Both the position numbers and the translations under genes were made by a program. DNA of 64,000 bases from CAWIJJ01 sp963836405. Lineage in GTDB: Bacteria; Acidobacteriota; Terriglobia; Bryobacterales; Bryobacteraceae. The stretch covers positions 620,001 to 684,000 of the forward strand of contig CAWIJL010000007.1 of NCBI GenBank assembly GCA_963836405.1. Direction: 5' to 3'. Shown in pieces: positions 34,433 through 43,293 of the stretch. Under the pieces are notes generated by a model that saw nothing but the letters and a program-made list of their open reading frames with translations, ran no database searches and had not been told where the DNA came from. Each line of letters opens with the position of its first letter. The first letter of the stretch is position 1.

Positions 34433-34984
34433 TCAGATCATCTCGTTGAGCAGTTCGGGGCGCGGCGAAGGAATCACCACCTTGTTCACCAGCATGCCCT
34501 TCTGCCCCACCACTTGGGCCCCGCTGTCCACCGCGCTCTGCACCGCGGCCACATCCCCGGTCATCGTGACGAACGCTTTTCCACCCAACGCCATCGCCAG
34601 CCGGATCTCGATCAGCTTCACGTTGGCCGCCTTCACCGCGGCGTCCGCGCCTTCGATCAGCGCCGCCACCGAGAACGACTCCACCACTCCCAGCGCCTGC
34701 AATTCCTCCACCTTCGACGACCCCGCGATGGCCGGGAAGACCGCCTCGTGCAGATTCGCGATCACGAACGAATCGATCACCGAGAAACTGCCCGCGTGAA
34801 TCCCCGCCGAGACCGAGGCCTGCACGGCGGCCACGTCGCCCCGCACCATCACCATGTATTTGCCCGAGCAGATGGACCGGGAGAGCAGCAGGTCCACGTC
34901 CGACGCCTTCAACATCGCGTCGCAGGACTGGAAGCCCGCCGCAATGCTCGTCAGTTCGATCAGTCCGATTGAGTTTTTTGCCAT
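34433..34984 (-). CDS. Tandem-BMC microcompartment shell protein (PduT-like)
   Basis: 183 residues made of two BMC domains in tandem, residues of about 5-85 (SIGLIELTSIAAGFQSCDAMLKASDV, GKYMVMVRGDVAAVQASVSAG) and 95-175 (ALGVVESFSVAALIEGADAAVKAANV, GKAFVTMTGDVAAVQSAVDSGAQV). This is the BMC-T trimer type. In PduT the trimer pore holds a 4Fe-4S cluster and docks PduS. The PduS-like gene lies two bases upstream, so the pair forms one operon. No hexameric BMC-H, BMC-P or signature enzyme gene is in the window. Confidence 0.92.
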   Translation of the reverse strand: MAKNSIGLIELTSIAAGFQSCDAMLKASDVDLLLSRSICSGKYMVMVRGDVAAVQASVSAGIHAGSFSVIDSFVIANLHEAVFPAIAGSSKVEELQALGVVESFSVAALIEGADAAVKAANVKLIEIRLAMALGGKAFVTMTGDVAAVQSAVDSGAQVVGQKGMLVNKVVIPSPRPELLNEMI

Positions 34985-34986
34985 GG

Positions 34987-36297
34987 CTATGCCGTAATCT
35001 CCACGCTTTCGGGCGACACCGCCGTTACCTTGCCGTCGATGCTCGCGTGGACGTGCGCGCCCAGCCTCCCTTCTTCCACGCGCCCCACCACCTGCCCCTT
35101 CTTGACTTTCTTACCCGCCTGCACAACTGGCGCCGCGGTCTCTCCCGCGTGCTGGCGCATCTTGATCCGCACCTTGGCCGGACGGCACTCCAGGTTCTCG
35201 AACGGCGTCTCCCGCTCGTACTCCTCGACTTGCAGCCGACGCCGCAACTGCGAGAGCGGCACCCGCCGATACTCTTTCATGGGGTGCACCTGCACCGGTT
35301 TCTGCTGCACGAATTTAAGGCCCGCCGCCTTGCGGTCGCGCTTACCGTCGTCGCACGCTTCCTTCGGATAGAGATCCTCCGGACAGGCGTACAGCGTACA
35401 GAGTCCGCACGCGCAGCACAGCTCCGACCACTGGTTCCAGATGTCGCCGCCGGTCAGCGTGAAGCCCAGGCTTCGCATCACCTTGTGCGGCTGAACCTCG
35501 TAGCCCAGCAGGTAGCGCGGGCAGAACTCGGTGCAGTAGCTGCACTGGTCGCACGCCGACTTCCCGATCTGGTTCATTTCCGCCTGCGTGCGCGTGCGCC
35601 GCGTCATCAGGTAATGATCGCGCGGCAGCACGATCAGACCGCCGGTGGTCTTGGTCACCACATCGTCCACATCAAAGGTCAGCGTGCCCATCATGATGCC
35701 GCTGATAAAGACGCCGTAGTCTTCCATCGTGGGCCCGCCCGCCAGCGCGATCAGGTCGCGAAACGGAGTGCCCACCGGCGCCCAGAACGATTTCGGCTCC
35801 TTCACCGCGCCGCACACCGACAGAAATTTCTGCGTCACCGGCGAGCCTTGCTCCGCCAGGTTCACGTTGTACAGCGTTTCCACGTTGTTCACCACGCAGC
35901 CCACGTTGAGCGGGATGCCGGCCGGCGGAATCAGGCGTCCCGTGGCCGTGTAGACCAGCTCGTACTCGTCGCCCGACGGGTAGAAGTCGCCCAGCGTCAC
36001 GAACTCGATCCGCTGCGAAGTGAGATTCTGCTGCAGCGCCTCGAGCGCCTCCGCGTTCTTGGTCTTGATGCCGAATTTCCCCGTCTTCGCCTGGGTGGCG
36101 TCCATCATGGACTCCATGCCCTGTAAAATCGGCTTGGGGAAATGCTTCATCAACTCGGCATCCTTGTGGATCAACGGTTCGCATTCCGCCCCGTTCGCGA
36201 TCAGAAACTCCACCTGGGACTGGGCCTTCACGTAGGTGGGAAATCCGGCGCCCCCCGCTCCCACGACGCCGCACTCGCGCAACCTCTCGTTCAACAT
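34987..36297 (-). CDS. PduS/RnfC-like flavo-iron-sulfur oxidoreductase
   Basis: 436 residues. RnfC-type N-terminal Rossmann region with GVVGAGGAGFPTYVK (10-24) and a FMN/NADH-binding-like segment (LIANGAECEPLI, VVNNVETLYN). Two 4Fe-4S motifs follow: Cys249/252/255/259 in ACDQCSYCTEFC, and Cys294-297-300-305 in CCACGLCTLYAC. The C-terminal SLBB/lipoyl-like part (VVQAGKKVKKGQVVGRVEEG) ends the protein. In Pdu compartments PduS reduces cobalamin or handles NADH electrons across the shell through PduT, and the adjacent BMC-T gene supports this. Its start is 29 bases from a divergent ABC gene. Confidence 0.9.
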   Translation of the reverse strand: MLNERLRECGVVGAGGAGFPTYVKAQSQVEFLIANGAECEPLIHKDAELMKHFPKPILQGMESMMDATQAKTGKFGIKTKNAEALEALQQNLTSQRIEFVTLGDFYPSGDEYELVYTATGRLIPPAGIPLNVGCVVNNVETLYNVNLAEQGSPVTQKFLSVCGAVKEPKSFWAPVGTPFRDLIALAGGPTMEDYGVFISGIMMGTLTFDVDDVVTKTTGGLIVLPRDHYLMTRRTRTQAEMNQIGKSACDQCSYCTEFCPRYLLGYEVQPHKVMRSLGFTLTGGDIWNQWSELCCACGLCTLYACPEDLYPKEACDDGKRDRKAAGLKFVQQKPVQVHPMKEYRRVPLSQLRRRLQVEEYERETPFENLECRPAKVRIKMRQHAGETAAPVVQAGKKVKKGQVVGRVEEGRLGAHVHASIDGKVTAVSPESVEITA

Positions 36298-36326
36298 ATG
36301 ACTCAGGATATCATCGAGGTATCCGG

Positions 36327-37001
36327 ATGATCGCCCTCACCGCGGTTTCCAAACACTACGATGGCAAGCGCCAGGTTGTCGCGCTCGATTCGGTGGACCT
36401 CGACATCGCACGCGGCGAGATGGTCTCCATCGTCGGCCCGTCCGGTTCCGGCAAGTCCACGTTGTTGAATCTCATCGGAGGCCTTGACCGCCCCAGTTCG
36501 GGCGAAATCCGCATCGACGGCCAAACCGTCGGCGCCTTATCGGACGACGAGCTCACCCGGCTGCGCCGCGACAAGATCGGTTTCGTTTTCCAGTTCTTCA
36601 ACCTGCTGCCCAGCCTCAGTTGCCTGGAGAACGTGGCCCTGCCCCTGCACCTCAAGGGCCTCGGACGCCGCGAAATCGAAAAGCGCGCCCGCGAGTTACT
36701 CGGCTTGGTCCAGCTTGACTCGCGCGTCGACCACCTCCCCGACGAGCTTTCGGGCGGCGAGCGCCAGCGCGTCGCCATCGCCCGCGCCCTCGCCTTCTAT
36801 CCGCCCGTGCTGCTCGCCGATGAGCCCACCGGCAATCTCGACTCCCGCACCGGCGCCGAGATCCTCAAACTCATTCACGACCTGCACAAGAGCCTTAACT
36901 CCACCGTCCTGATCGTTACCCACGATCTCAACGTGGCCGAAAGCTGCGAACGCACGGTGACCCTGCGCGATGCCCGCATCGCTGGAGACATGCGCCGGTG
37001 A
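36327..37001 (+). CDS. ABC transporter ATP-binding protein (LolD/MacB type)
   Basis: 224 residues of a MacB/LolD-family ATPase. Walker A GPSGSGKST, Q-loop FQFFNLLPSLSCLENV, signature LSGGERQRVAIARALA, Walker B VLLADEPTGNLDS and H-loop VTHD are all intact. It powers the large FtsX-type permease encoded immediately downstream (GTGA overlap). Such mechanotransmission ABC systems work on lipoproteins, lipids or exported molecules in the periplasm. Confidence 0.93.
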   Translation: MIALTAVSKHYDGKRQVVALDSVDLDIARGEMVSIVGPSGSGKSTLLNLIGGLDRPSSGEIRIDGQTVGALSDDELTRLRRDKIGFVFQFFNLLPSLSCLENVALPLHLKGLGRREIEKRARELLGLVQLDSRVDHLPDELSGGERQRVAIARALAFYPPVLLADEPTGNLDSRTGAEILKLIHDLHKSLNSTVLIVTHDLNVAESCERTVTLRDARIAGDMRR

Positions 37002-39547
37002 TCCTGCTCCGCCTCATCAGCTGGCCGTACCTGCGCAAGCACCTGCTGCGCTCCGTGCTCACCACCTGCGGAATTGTGCTCGGAGTCGCATTGCTGGTGG
37101 GCATGAAGACCGCCAACCAGTCCGTGCTTACCGCCTTCAGCTCCACGGTGGACAAGATCGCCGGCAAGGCTCAGTTGCAGGTCACCGCGGGGGACTCCGG
37201 CTTCCCTGAAGAGGTGCTGGAGCGCGTGCAGGCGGTGCCGGAGATCCGCGCCGCCGCGCCCGTCATCGAAGCTTCCGCCGATCCCGGCCTTCGCGGGCAG
37301 GGCCGGCTCCTCATCCTCGCCGTAGACCTGACCGGCGACCGCGCGCTCCGCGATTACGATATGGACAGCGCCGAAGAGGAGGTCATCGACGACCCGCTGG
37401 TGTTCCTCGCCCAGCCCGATTCGATCATCCTCACCCGCGAATTCGCCGGCCGTAACGGGCTGCACACCGGCAGCGCGATCGCGCTCGATACCATGGAGGG
37501 CCGCAAGCATTTCACCGTGCGCGGCATTCTGAAAGCCGGCGGCATGGCCAGCGCCTTCGGCGGCAATCTTGCCGTCATGGACATCTACGCCGCGCAAATG
37601 ATCTTCGGCCGCGGCCGCCGCTTCGATCGCATCGACATCGGGCTGCGCGAAGGCGTGCCCCTCGAACAGGGCACGGCAGCGCTGCAAAAGGCCCTCGGTC
37701 CCGGTTTCCGCGTGGAACCGCCGTCCGGCCGCGGCAAGCAGTTCGAGTCGCTGCTCGGCGTTTACACCCTGGCAGTGAGCATCTCCAGCATGTTCGCGCT
37801 GTTCATCGGCATGTTCATCATCTACAATTCCTTCTCCATCGCCGTCACGCAGCGCCGCTCGGAAATCGGAATCCTGCGCGCGCTGGGCGCCACGCGCGCC
37901 CAGATCCGCGCCCTGTTTCTCGGGGAAAGCGCGCTGGCCGGGCTGATCGGCTCCGTCGTCGGGGTGGGGGTAGGACTCGCGTTCGCCCGCAGCCTCACGG
38001 GCATGACCGGGCAGTTGATGGATTCGATCTTCGGCGTGCCGCAAAACGCCAAAGCTGTCGTGATCGATCCCTGGTTTCTCGCCGGAGCGCTCCTGGTGGG
38101 GATTCTGACCAGCATGTTCGCCGCGTGGATTCCGGCGCGAAACGCCTCGCGCGTCGAACCGGTCCAGGCTCTCCAAAAGGGGAAATACCAGGTGATCGGC
38201 GCCGGCGAAAACCGCTTCCGCCGCATCGCCGCGCTCGGCGCTGTCGCCATCGCCGTCGTGTGCCTGGCCTTCAGCGCCTACCGGCCGGCTTTTTATCTCG
38301 GATATCTGTTGACGGTTTTGGCCGCGCTGCTCCTCACGCCTTTCCTGTCGCTCGAAATCGCGCGCCTTCTCCGTTATCCGTTGCGCTGGCTTAGACCCGT
38401 GGAAGGATCGCTCGCCGCCGACAGCCTGATTCAGGCGCCGCGCCGCACCTCCGCCACCGTGGCTGCGCTCATGCTGTCCCTCGCCCTGGTGATGGGTCAC
38501 GGCGGCATTGCCGCCGCCAGCCTGGAGTCCATCGACGAATGGGTCACCCACACCCTCGACCCCGACCTGTTCGTCACCGCCTCCGAGACGCTCTCCCAGC
38601 GCGACTACCACTTTCAGCCGGCCGTGGGCGAGGAACTCGAAAAACTGCCCGGGATAAGGGAAATCCAGGCGGTCCGCACCATCCGCGTCCAATTCCACGG
38701 CAAGCCGGTCATGATCGTCGGAGTGGACATGGGGCACGCACGCCACCGCGTCCTGCGCGACCTCGACGGCGACAGCGACGGCATGTATCGCAAGGCCTCC
38801 GCCGGCCAGGGCTTGGTCGTCGCCGAAATGCTGGCCCGCCTGGAAAACTTTAAAAAGGGCGATATCGTCGAACTCGATACGCCGGGCGGCGTGCTTCGCC
38901 TGCCCGTGGTCGGAATCATCCGCGACTACTCCAACCAGCTCGGGTCGATTTACCTCGATCGCGCGGTTTTCGTCCGCGGCTATCAGGACGATACCGTGGA
39001 CGTCTTCCGTGTGTACCTCGACAAAGGCGTCGATGCCGAGGCCATGCGCGCGCAAATCCTCGAACGCGTTGGCAGCGGGCGCCGCATGTTCGTCATGCTC
39101 AACCGCGAGGCCCGCAAATTCGTGATGGACGTGAGCAATCAATGGCTTGGCATGACCTATATTCAGGTCATCGTGGCCGTGCTGGTAGCCGTGCTCGGCA
39201 TTGTCAACACCCTTACCGTCTCCATCGCCGACCGGCGCCGCGAACTCGGCATCCTCCGCGCCGTCGGCGGTTTCCGCCGCCAGATTCGCCACACTATCTG
39301 GCTCGAGGCGGTCGCCATTGGAATCATCGGGCTTCTGCTCGGCGTGGGCGTGGGCGCGCTAAACCTTTACTACGAACTCCAGGCCATCCGGAACGACCTG
39401 ACCGGAATGGTGCTGGACTACCGGTTTCCCCTTGGCGTGGTCATGCTGCTCATTCCCGTCATTCTCGGCGCTGCCTTCGCCTCCGCCATTCTCCCGGGTG
39501 AAACCGCCGTGCGCAGTTCTCTTGTCGAGGCTCTCGAGTATGAGTAA
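36998..39547 (+). CDS. ABC transporter permease, duplicated FtsX/MacB type
   Basis: 849 residues with two FtsX-like halves. TM1 near residues 12-33 (LLRSVLTTCGIVLGVALLVGM) is followed by a periplasmic MacB_PCD domain. A three-helix core lies around residues 255-385 (SMFALFIGMFIIYNSFSIAV, RRSEIGILRALGATRAQI). The second half repeats the plan, with a second core near 715-840 (RRRELGILRAVGGFRRQI). Ten spans in total resemble the LolCDE-like or lipid-export permeases with the duplicated architecture. GTG start overlapping the ATPase stop; the 3' end overlaps the LolA-like gene by eight bases. Confidence 0.9.
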   Translation: MILLRLISWPYLRKHLLRSVLTTCGIVLGVALLVGMKTANQSVLTAFSSTVDKIAGKAQLQVTAGDSGFPEEVLERVQAVPEIRAAAPVIEASADPGLRGQGRLLILAVDLTGDRALRDYDMDSAEEEVIDDPLVFLAQPDSIILTREFAGRNGLHTGSAIALDTMEGRKHFTVRGILKAGGMASAFGGNLAVMDIYAAQMIFGRGRRFDRIDIGLREGVPLEQGTAALQKALGPGFRVEPPSGRGKQFESLLGVYTLAVSISSMFALFIGMFIIYNSFSIAVTQRRSEIGILRALGATRAQIRALFLGESALAGLIGSVVGVGVGLAFARSLTGMTGQLMDSIFGVPQNAKAVVIDPWFLAGALLVGILTSMFAAWIPARNASRVEPVQALQKGKYQVIGAGENRFRRIAALGAVAIAVVCLAFSAYRPAFYLGYLLTVLAALLLTPFLSLEIARLLRYPLRWLRPVEGSLAADSLIQAPRRTSATVAALMLSLALVMGHGGIAAASLESIDEWVTHTLDPDLFVTASETLSQRDYHFQPAVGEELEKLPGIREIQAVRTIRVQFHGKPVMIVGVDMGHARHRVLRDLDGDSDGMYRKASAGQGLVVAEMLARLENFKKGDIVELDTPGGVLRLPVVGIIRDYSNQLGSIYLDRAVFVRGYQDDTVDVFRVYLDKGVDAEAMRAQILERVGSGRRMFVMLNREARKFVMDVSNQWLGMTYIQVIVAVLVAVLGIVNTLTVSIADRRRELGILRAVGGFRRQIRHTIWLEAVAIGIIGLLLGVGVGALNLYYELQAIRNDLTGMVLDYRFPLGVVMLLIPVILGAAFASAILPGETAVRSSLVEALEYE

Positions 39548-40289
39548 GATTGTCCTGGCCATTCTCCTGGCCGCGCCCCTGGCTGCGCAGGACGCCCGGC
39601 AGATCGTGGAAGAATCGCAGAAGCGCGGCCGCTCGAATTCGCAGCGCTACGAGGGCGTGCTGGAGGTCATCGCTTCCAATTCCAGAGTTTCCAAAAAATC
39701 GTGGGTGTCGCGCCGCCTGGGAGCTTACGGCAACAGCAAAACCATCATCTCGTTCACCGCTCCCGCCGAGGTGAAAGGCGTCGCCCTGCTGGTGGTCAAC
39801 CACCCGGACCGCGCGTCGGACCAGTGGATGTGGACTCCGGCCATCGGGCGGGAACGGCGCATCGCGCTCCAGGATCGCTCCACCCGCTTCTTCGGCACCG
39901 ACTTCAGCTTCGAAGATCTCGAAGAGCGCGACGTGGACCAGTACGATTACAAGCTCACCGGCGAAGAGCCCATCGACGGCGCCGCCTGCTGGCGCATCGA
40001 GTCGCGGCCGCGCCAGGAGAAATCTTCGCAGTACACTCTGACCCGGCTGTGGATCCGCAAAGACAACTACGTGGCCGCGAGGTTCGACAACTACATCAAG
40101 GACCAGCTCGTGCGCCGCCTGCTCCAGACGGACATCCAGAACGTGCAGGGCATCTGGACGCCGCGGACCCTCGAGATGACCGACCTCCGCCGCAAAAGCC
40201 GCACCGTGCTCCGCATCGAAAAGCTCGAGTATAACCTGCCCCTCAAGGACGAGGAATTCACGGTGCAGGCGCTCCGTAATCTCCAGTAA
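39540..40289 (+). CDS. Periplasmic LolA-like outer-membrane lipoprotein-sorting protein
   Basis: 249 residues: signal peptide (IVLAILLAAPLAAQ), then a LolA/LppX-like half-barrel (RGRSNSQRYEGVLEVIASNS, KTIISFTAPAEVKGVALLVV, WMWTPAIGRERRI, DFSFEDLEERDVDQYDYKL, LTRLWIRKDNYVAARFD). These blocks are typical of the 'outer membrane lipoprotein-sorting protein' family found with MacB/FtsX-type ABC exporters. It probably receives a lipidic cargo from the permease and carries it through the periplasm. The ATG is inside the permease stop region. Confidence 0.82.
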   Translation: MSKIVLAILLAAPLAAQDARQIVEESQKRGRSNSQRYEGVLEVIASNSRVSKKSWVSRRLGAYGNSKTIISFTAPAEVKGVALLVVNHPDRASDQWMWTPAIGRERRIALQDRSTRFFGTDFSFEDLEERDVDQYDYKLTGEEPIDGAACWRIESRPRQEKSSQYTLTRLWIRKDNYVAARFDNYIKDQLVRRLLQTDIQNVQGIWTPRTLEMTDLRRKSRTVLRIEKLEYNLPLKDEEFTVQALRNLQ

Positions 40290-40309
40290 GAGTACACTGG
40301 AAGTTTCCT

Positions 40310-41974
40310 ATGCCTTTGAAGAGCCACACCATCACCCAGGGACGAGACCGCGCGCCGGCGCGGGCCATGTTGAAAGGCATCGGCTTCACCGACGAAGATC
40401 TGGCCAAGCCGATTATTGGCGTCGCCAATACCTGGATCGAAACCATGCCCTGCAATTACAACCTGCGGGAGCTTGCCGTCAAGGTCAAAGAGGGCATCCG
40501 CGCCGCCGGCGGCACGCCCATGGAATTTAATACCATCGCCATTTCCGACGGCGTCACCATGGGCACGGAAGGCATGAAGACTTCGCTGATCTCGCGCGAG
40601 GTGATTGCCGATTCGATCGAGCTTCTGGTGCGCGGCCACATGTTCGACGGCATCGTGGCCCTGGTGGCATGCGACAAGACCATTCCCGGCGCGGCCATGG
40701 CCCTGCTGCGTCTGAACGTTCCCGGCGTCGTGATGTACGGCGGAACAATCATGCCGGGGAAGCACAACGGCCACGACATCACCATCCAGGATGTGTTCGA
40801 GGCGGTGGGCGCGCACGCGCGCGGCCGCATGTCGGACGAGGAACTGCGCGATATCGAAGATCACGCCTGTCCCGGCGCCGGAGCCTGCGGCGGCCAGTTC
40901 ACGGCCAACACCATGGCCACCGTGATGGAACTCATCGGCCTTTCCCCAATGGGCACCGCGGCCGTGCCGCAGGTGGACAAACGCAAGGACGCGGTGGCCC
41001 GCCGCTGCGGCGAGATCGTGATGAACGCGGTGCGCAACAACATCCTGCCGCGCGATATCTGCACCCGCAAAGCTTTCGATAATGCCATCGCCGGCGTAGC
41101 CGCCACGGCCGGTTCCACCAACGCCGTGCTGCACCTGCTGGCCATGGCGCGCGAGGCCGAACTGCCCCTCACCATCGACGACTTCGAACCGGTTCTCGCC
41201 CGCACCCCCGTCTTCGTGGACATCAAGCCGGGCGGCCGCTTCATGGCCGCCGACGTGGACACCGCCGGCGGCATCCCGGTCATCGCCAAGCGCCTTGTCG
41301 ACGGAAATTTCGTGGATGGCTCCGCCCTCACGGTCACGGGCCGGACCTTCGCGGAAGAGGCCGCCGAGGCCCGCGAAAACCCGGCGCAGGAAGTGATCCG
41401 CCCCCTCGAAAAGGCGCTCAAGCCGCGCGGCGGCATCGCCATCCTTCGCGGCAGCCTCGCTCCCGACGGCTGCGTGATCAAACTGGCCGGGCACGATAAG
41501 AAAGTTCATCACGGGCCGGCGCGCGTCTTCGAGCGCGAGGAAGACGCCATGCAGGCCGTGATACAGGGAAAGATTGCCGCCGGAGACGTAGTGGTGATCC
41601 GCTACGAAGGGCCGCGCGGCGGACCCGGCATGCGGGAAATGCTGGGCGTGACCGGGGCCATCGTCGGCGCCGGCCTTTCCGACAGCGTGGCGCTGGTCAC
41701 CGACGGCCGCTTCAGCGGCGCCACCCACGGCTTCATGATCGCCCACGTGGCCCCCGAGGCTTTTAACGGCGGGCCCATCGCCGCCGTGCAGGAGGGCGAC
41801 GCCATCACCGTGGACGCCAACCGGGGCGTGCTCGACCTGGAAGTGCCCGCCGCCGAAATCGCCCGCCGCCTCGCCGCCTGGAAAGCCCCCGCGCCCCACT
41901 ATACGACCGGAGTGATGGCAAAGTACTGCAAGCTGGTATCCAGCGCTTCGGAAGGTGCGATCACCAGCCGCTAA
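40310..41974 (+). CDS. ilvD: Dihydroxy-acid dehydratase
   Basis: A 554-residue Fe-S dehydratase of valine, leucine and isoleucine synthesis, converting 2,3-dihydroxy-acids to 2-keto acids. Cluster cysteines are in the blocks ETMPCNYNLRELA, LVACDKTIPGAAMA and CPGAGACGGQFTANTM. The C-terminal YEGPRGGPGMREML, TDGRFSGATHGFMIAHV and GDAITVDANRGVLDLEV are canonical. ATG at 40310. The gene ends before a strong bidirectional hairpin. No other ilv gene is adjacent. Confidence 0.96.
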   Translation: MPLKSHTITQGRDRAPARAMLKGIGFTDEDLAKPIIGVANTWIETMPCNYNLRELAVKVKEGIRAAGGTPMEFNTIAISDGVTMGTEGMKTSLISREVIADSIELLVRGHMFDGIVALVACDKTIPGAAMALLRLNVPGVVMYGGTIMPGKHNGHDITIQDVFEAVGAHARGRMSDEELRDIEDHACPGAGACGGQFTANTMATVMELIGLSPMGTAAVPQVDKRKDAVARRCGEIVMNAVRNNILPRDICTRKAFDNAIAGVAATAGSTNAVLHLLAMAREAELPLTIDDFEPVLARTPVFVDIKPGGRFMAADVDTAGGIPVIAKRLVDGNFVDGSALTVTGRTFAEEAAEARENPAQEVIRPLEKALKPRGGIAILRGSLAPDGCVIKLAGHDKKVHHGPARVFEREEDAMQAVIQGKIAAGDVVVIRYEGPRGGPGMREMLGVTGAIVGAGLSDSVALVTDGRFSGATHGFMIAHVAPEAFNGGPIAAVQEGDAITVDANRGVLDLEVPAAEIARRLAAWKAPAPHYTTGVMAKYCKLVSSASEGAITSR

Positions 41975-41990
41975 CAGTCAACGCCAATGA

Positions 41991-42029
41991 AAGGGGGTCG
42001 CGGCTCCTATCCGGAGCGGCGACCCCCTT
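41991..42029. terminator. Bidirectional terminator between ilvD and the S41-like gene
   Basis: A 15-base stem with one mismatch around the loop TATCC: AAGGGGGTCGCGGCTCC on the left and GGAGCGGCGACCCCCTT on the right. Flanking A and T runs are short but pair. It lies between the ilvD stop (41974) and the convergent gene end (42050). Confidence 0.75.
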
Positions 42030-42049
42030 AACACCCGCATTTTCCGTTC

Positions 42050-43252
42050 TTACTTCATGACTTCGAGGGCCTTCTTCACGGTGGGATCGTTTTCCGTCTT
42101 TTTCTGCGGCTCCGGCTCGGGCTCGGCCGTGATCGGCTCGCCGTTGTCGTCGAAATCGACCGGCGCCTCGAACTCCGCCACCAGCGTCGCGGGCACGACC
42201 AGGCTGTCCTGAATCGACTTGCCGTCGGGCGAGTAGTATTTCGCCACCGAAAGAATCACGGCCGCTCCGTCGTCCATGGTGATGGCCTTCCGAACCGCGG
42301 CATCGCCGAACGTCCGCTCGCCCACCACCTTTCCCCGCTTATTGTCCTGCACCGCCGCCGCCAGAATCTCCGCGCCGCCGGCGGTCGCCCGGTTGGTCAG
42401 CACTGCCACGGGAAGCGTGGTAACCGCCTTGGCCGGGTCCGCATCGAAATTCTGTCGCGGATAGCGCTGCCCCTGCACGTAGGTAATGTGCCCCTCTTTG
42501 AGGAAGAGGTTGGCAAGCGCGATACCGTCTTCCGGCGTGCCCACCGAACAGCCGCGGACGTCGACCAGCAACTTCTGCGCCCCGTCCTTCTGGAGCTTCT
42601 GAATGGCCGCCGCGGTCTCCTTCACATTGGCTGCGGACAGAGCATCGATGTTGATGTAGCCGGTCTGATTCTCGAGCATCTTGCTCTCGACCGGCGGAAC
42701 CGGCACGGTCGACCGCGTTAGTTTGATCGTCTGCGGCTCCTGGCGCCGCACCCGGATGACCGTCAGGTCCACCGTGGTGGCGTTCTCGCCTTGCAGCAGA
42801 AGCGTGGCGTAGGCGAGCGGCATGTCCCGGGTGCTGATTCCCTTAATGCTCTCGATCATGTCGCCGGTGGAAAGCCCGGCCTTCGCCGCGGATGAACCCG
42901 GCAGGGTTCCGACAACGCCAAGGTAGCCGCTCTTCTTGGACAGGATCAATCCTACGTCCGGACGCTTGACGTCCTTGAACTTGGAGTACTCTTTGTACTG
43001 TTCCGCGTTGAGGTAGCTGGCAAACGGATCGACGGCCTCGAGAAGCCCATTGAGCGCGCCCAGGGTGACGCTCTTCATATCGGGTTCTTCGACGTACTCG
43101 CTTTTGATATGGGCGACGACGTCGCTGAAAACGCCGATGTGCTTGAGGGTGTCGTCAGCCGAGGTTCCCTGCCCCAGCACGCTCCCGATCAGAAGCGTGA
43201 GCGCGAGACACGTCGACGAACCCACGACGAGGTACTTCATGCGGCTACTCAT
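42050..43252 (-). CDS. S41 (C-terminal processing) peptidase homologue lacking catalytic Ser and Lys
   Basis: 400 residues with the CtpA/Prc layout: N-terminal anchor (LVVGSSTCLALTLLIGSVL), helical cap, a PDZ domain near residues 95-175 (GYLGVVGTLPGSSAAKAGLSTGDMI) and an S41 core. The active-site block that reads GSASASE in active CTPs is here ATAGGAE (residues 289-295), placing Gly292 at the Ser position. FGKGSVQ is replaced by FGDAAVR, placing Asp317 at the Lys position. The 25-residue spacing between the two sites matches the family, so the alignment is firm. The tail is acidic, with EPEPEPQKK. It is probably a pseudoprotease, perhaps a substrate-binding or regulatory protein. Confidence 0.85.
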   Translation of the reverse strand: MSSRMKYLVVGSSTCLALTLLIGSVLGQGTSADDTLKHIGVFSDVVAHIKSEYVEEPDMKSVTLGALNGLLEAVDPFASYLNAEQYKEYSKFKDVKRPDVGLILSKKSGYLGVVGTLPGSSAAKAGLSTGDMIESIKGISTRDMPLAYATLLLQGENATTVDLTVIRVRRQEPQTIKLTRSTVPVPPVESKMLENQTGYINIDALSAANVKETAAAIQKLQKDGAQKLLVDVRGCSVGTPEDGIALANLFLKEGHITYVQGQRYPRQNFDADPAKAVTTLPVAVLTNRATAGGAEILAAAVQDNKRGKVVGERTFGDAAVRKAITMDDGAAVILSVAKYYSPDGKSIQDSLVVPATLVAEFEAPVDFDDNGEPITAEPEPEPQKKTENDPTVKKALEVMK

Positions 43253-43284
43253 AGTGAATGGAATACTCCAGGCGGCCTTTGGCC

Positions 43285-43290
43285 ATTATA
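43285..43290 (-). promoter_or_regulatory. -10 box of the S41-like gene
   Basis: On the minus strand an exact TATAAT, 33 bases before the ATG at 43252. The hexamer 17 bases upstream (TGGGCT) is a weak -35. It lies in the 41-base gap to the upstream DinB-like gene. Confidence 0.4.
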
Positions 43291-43293
43291 GCG

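Noticed and set aside
36875..39292. Very long open frame antisense to the ABC ATPase and permease genes
   Set aside because: The plus-strand genes have clear family motifs throughout; the antisense frame reads as an artefact of GC-rich codon use (no stop codons at third positions).
40091..41899. Long open frame antisense to ilvD
   Set aside because: Same cause: the plus strand encodes complete ilvD and the antisense product has low-complexity, histidine- and glycine-rich composition.
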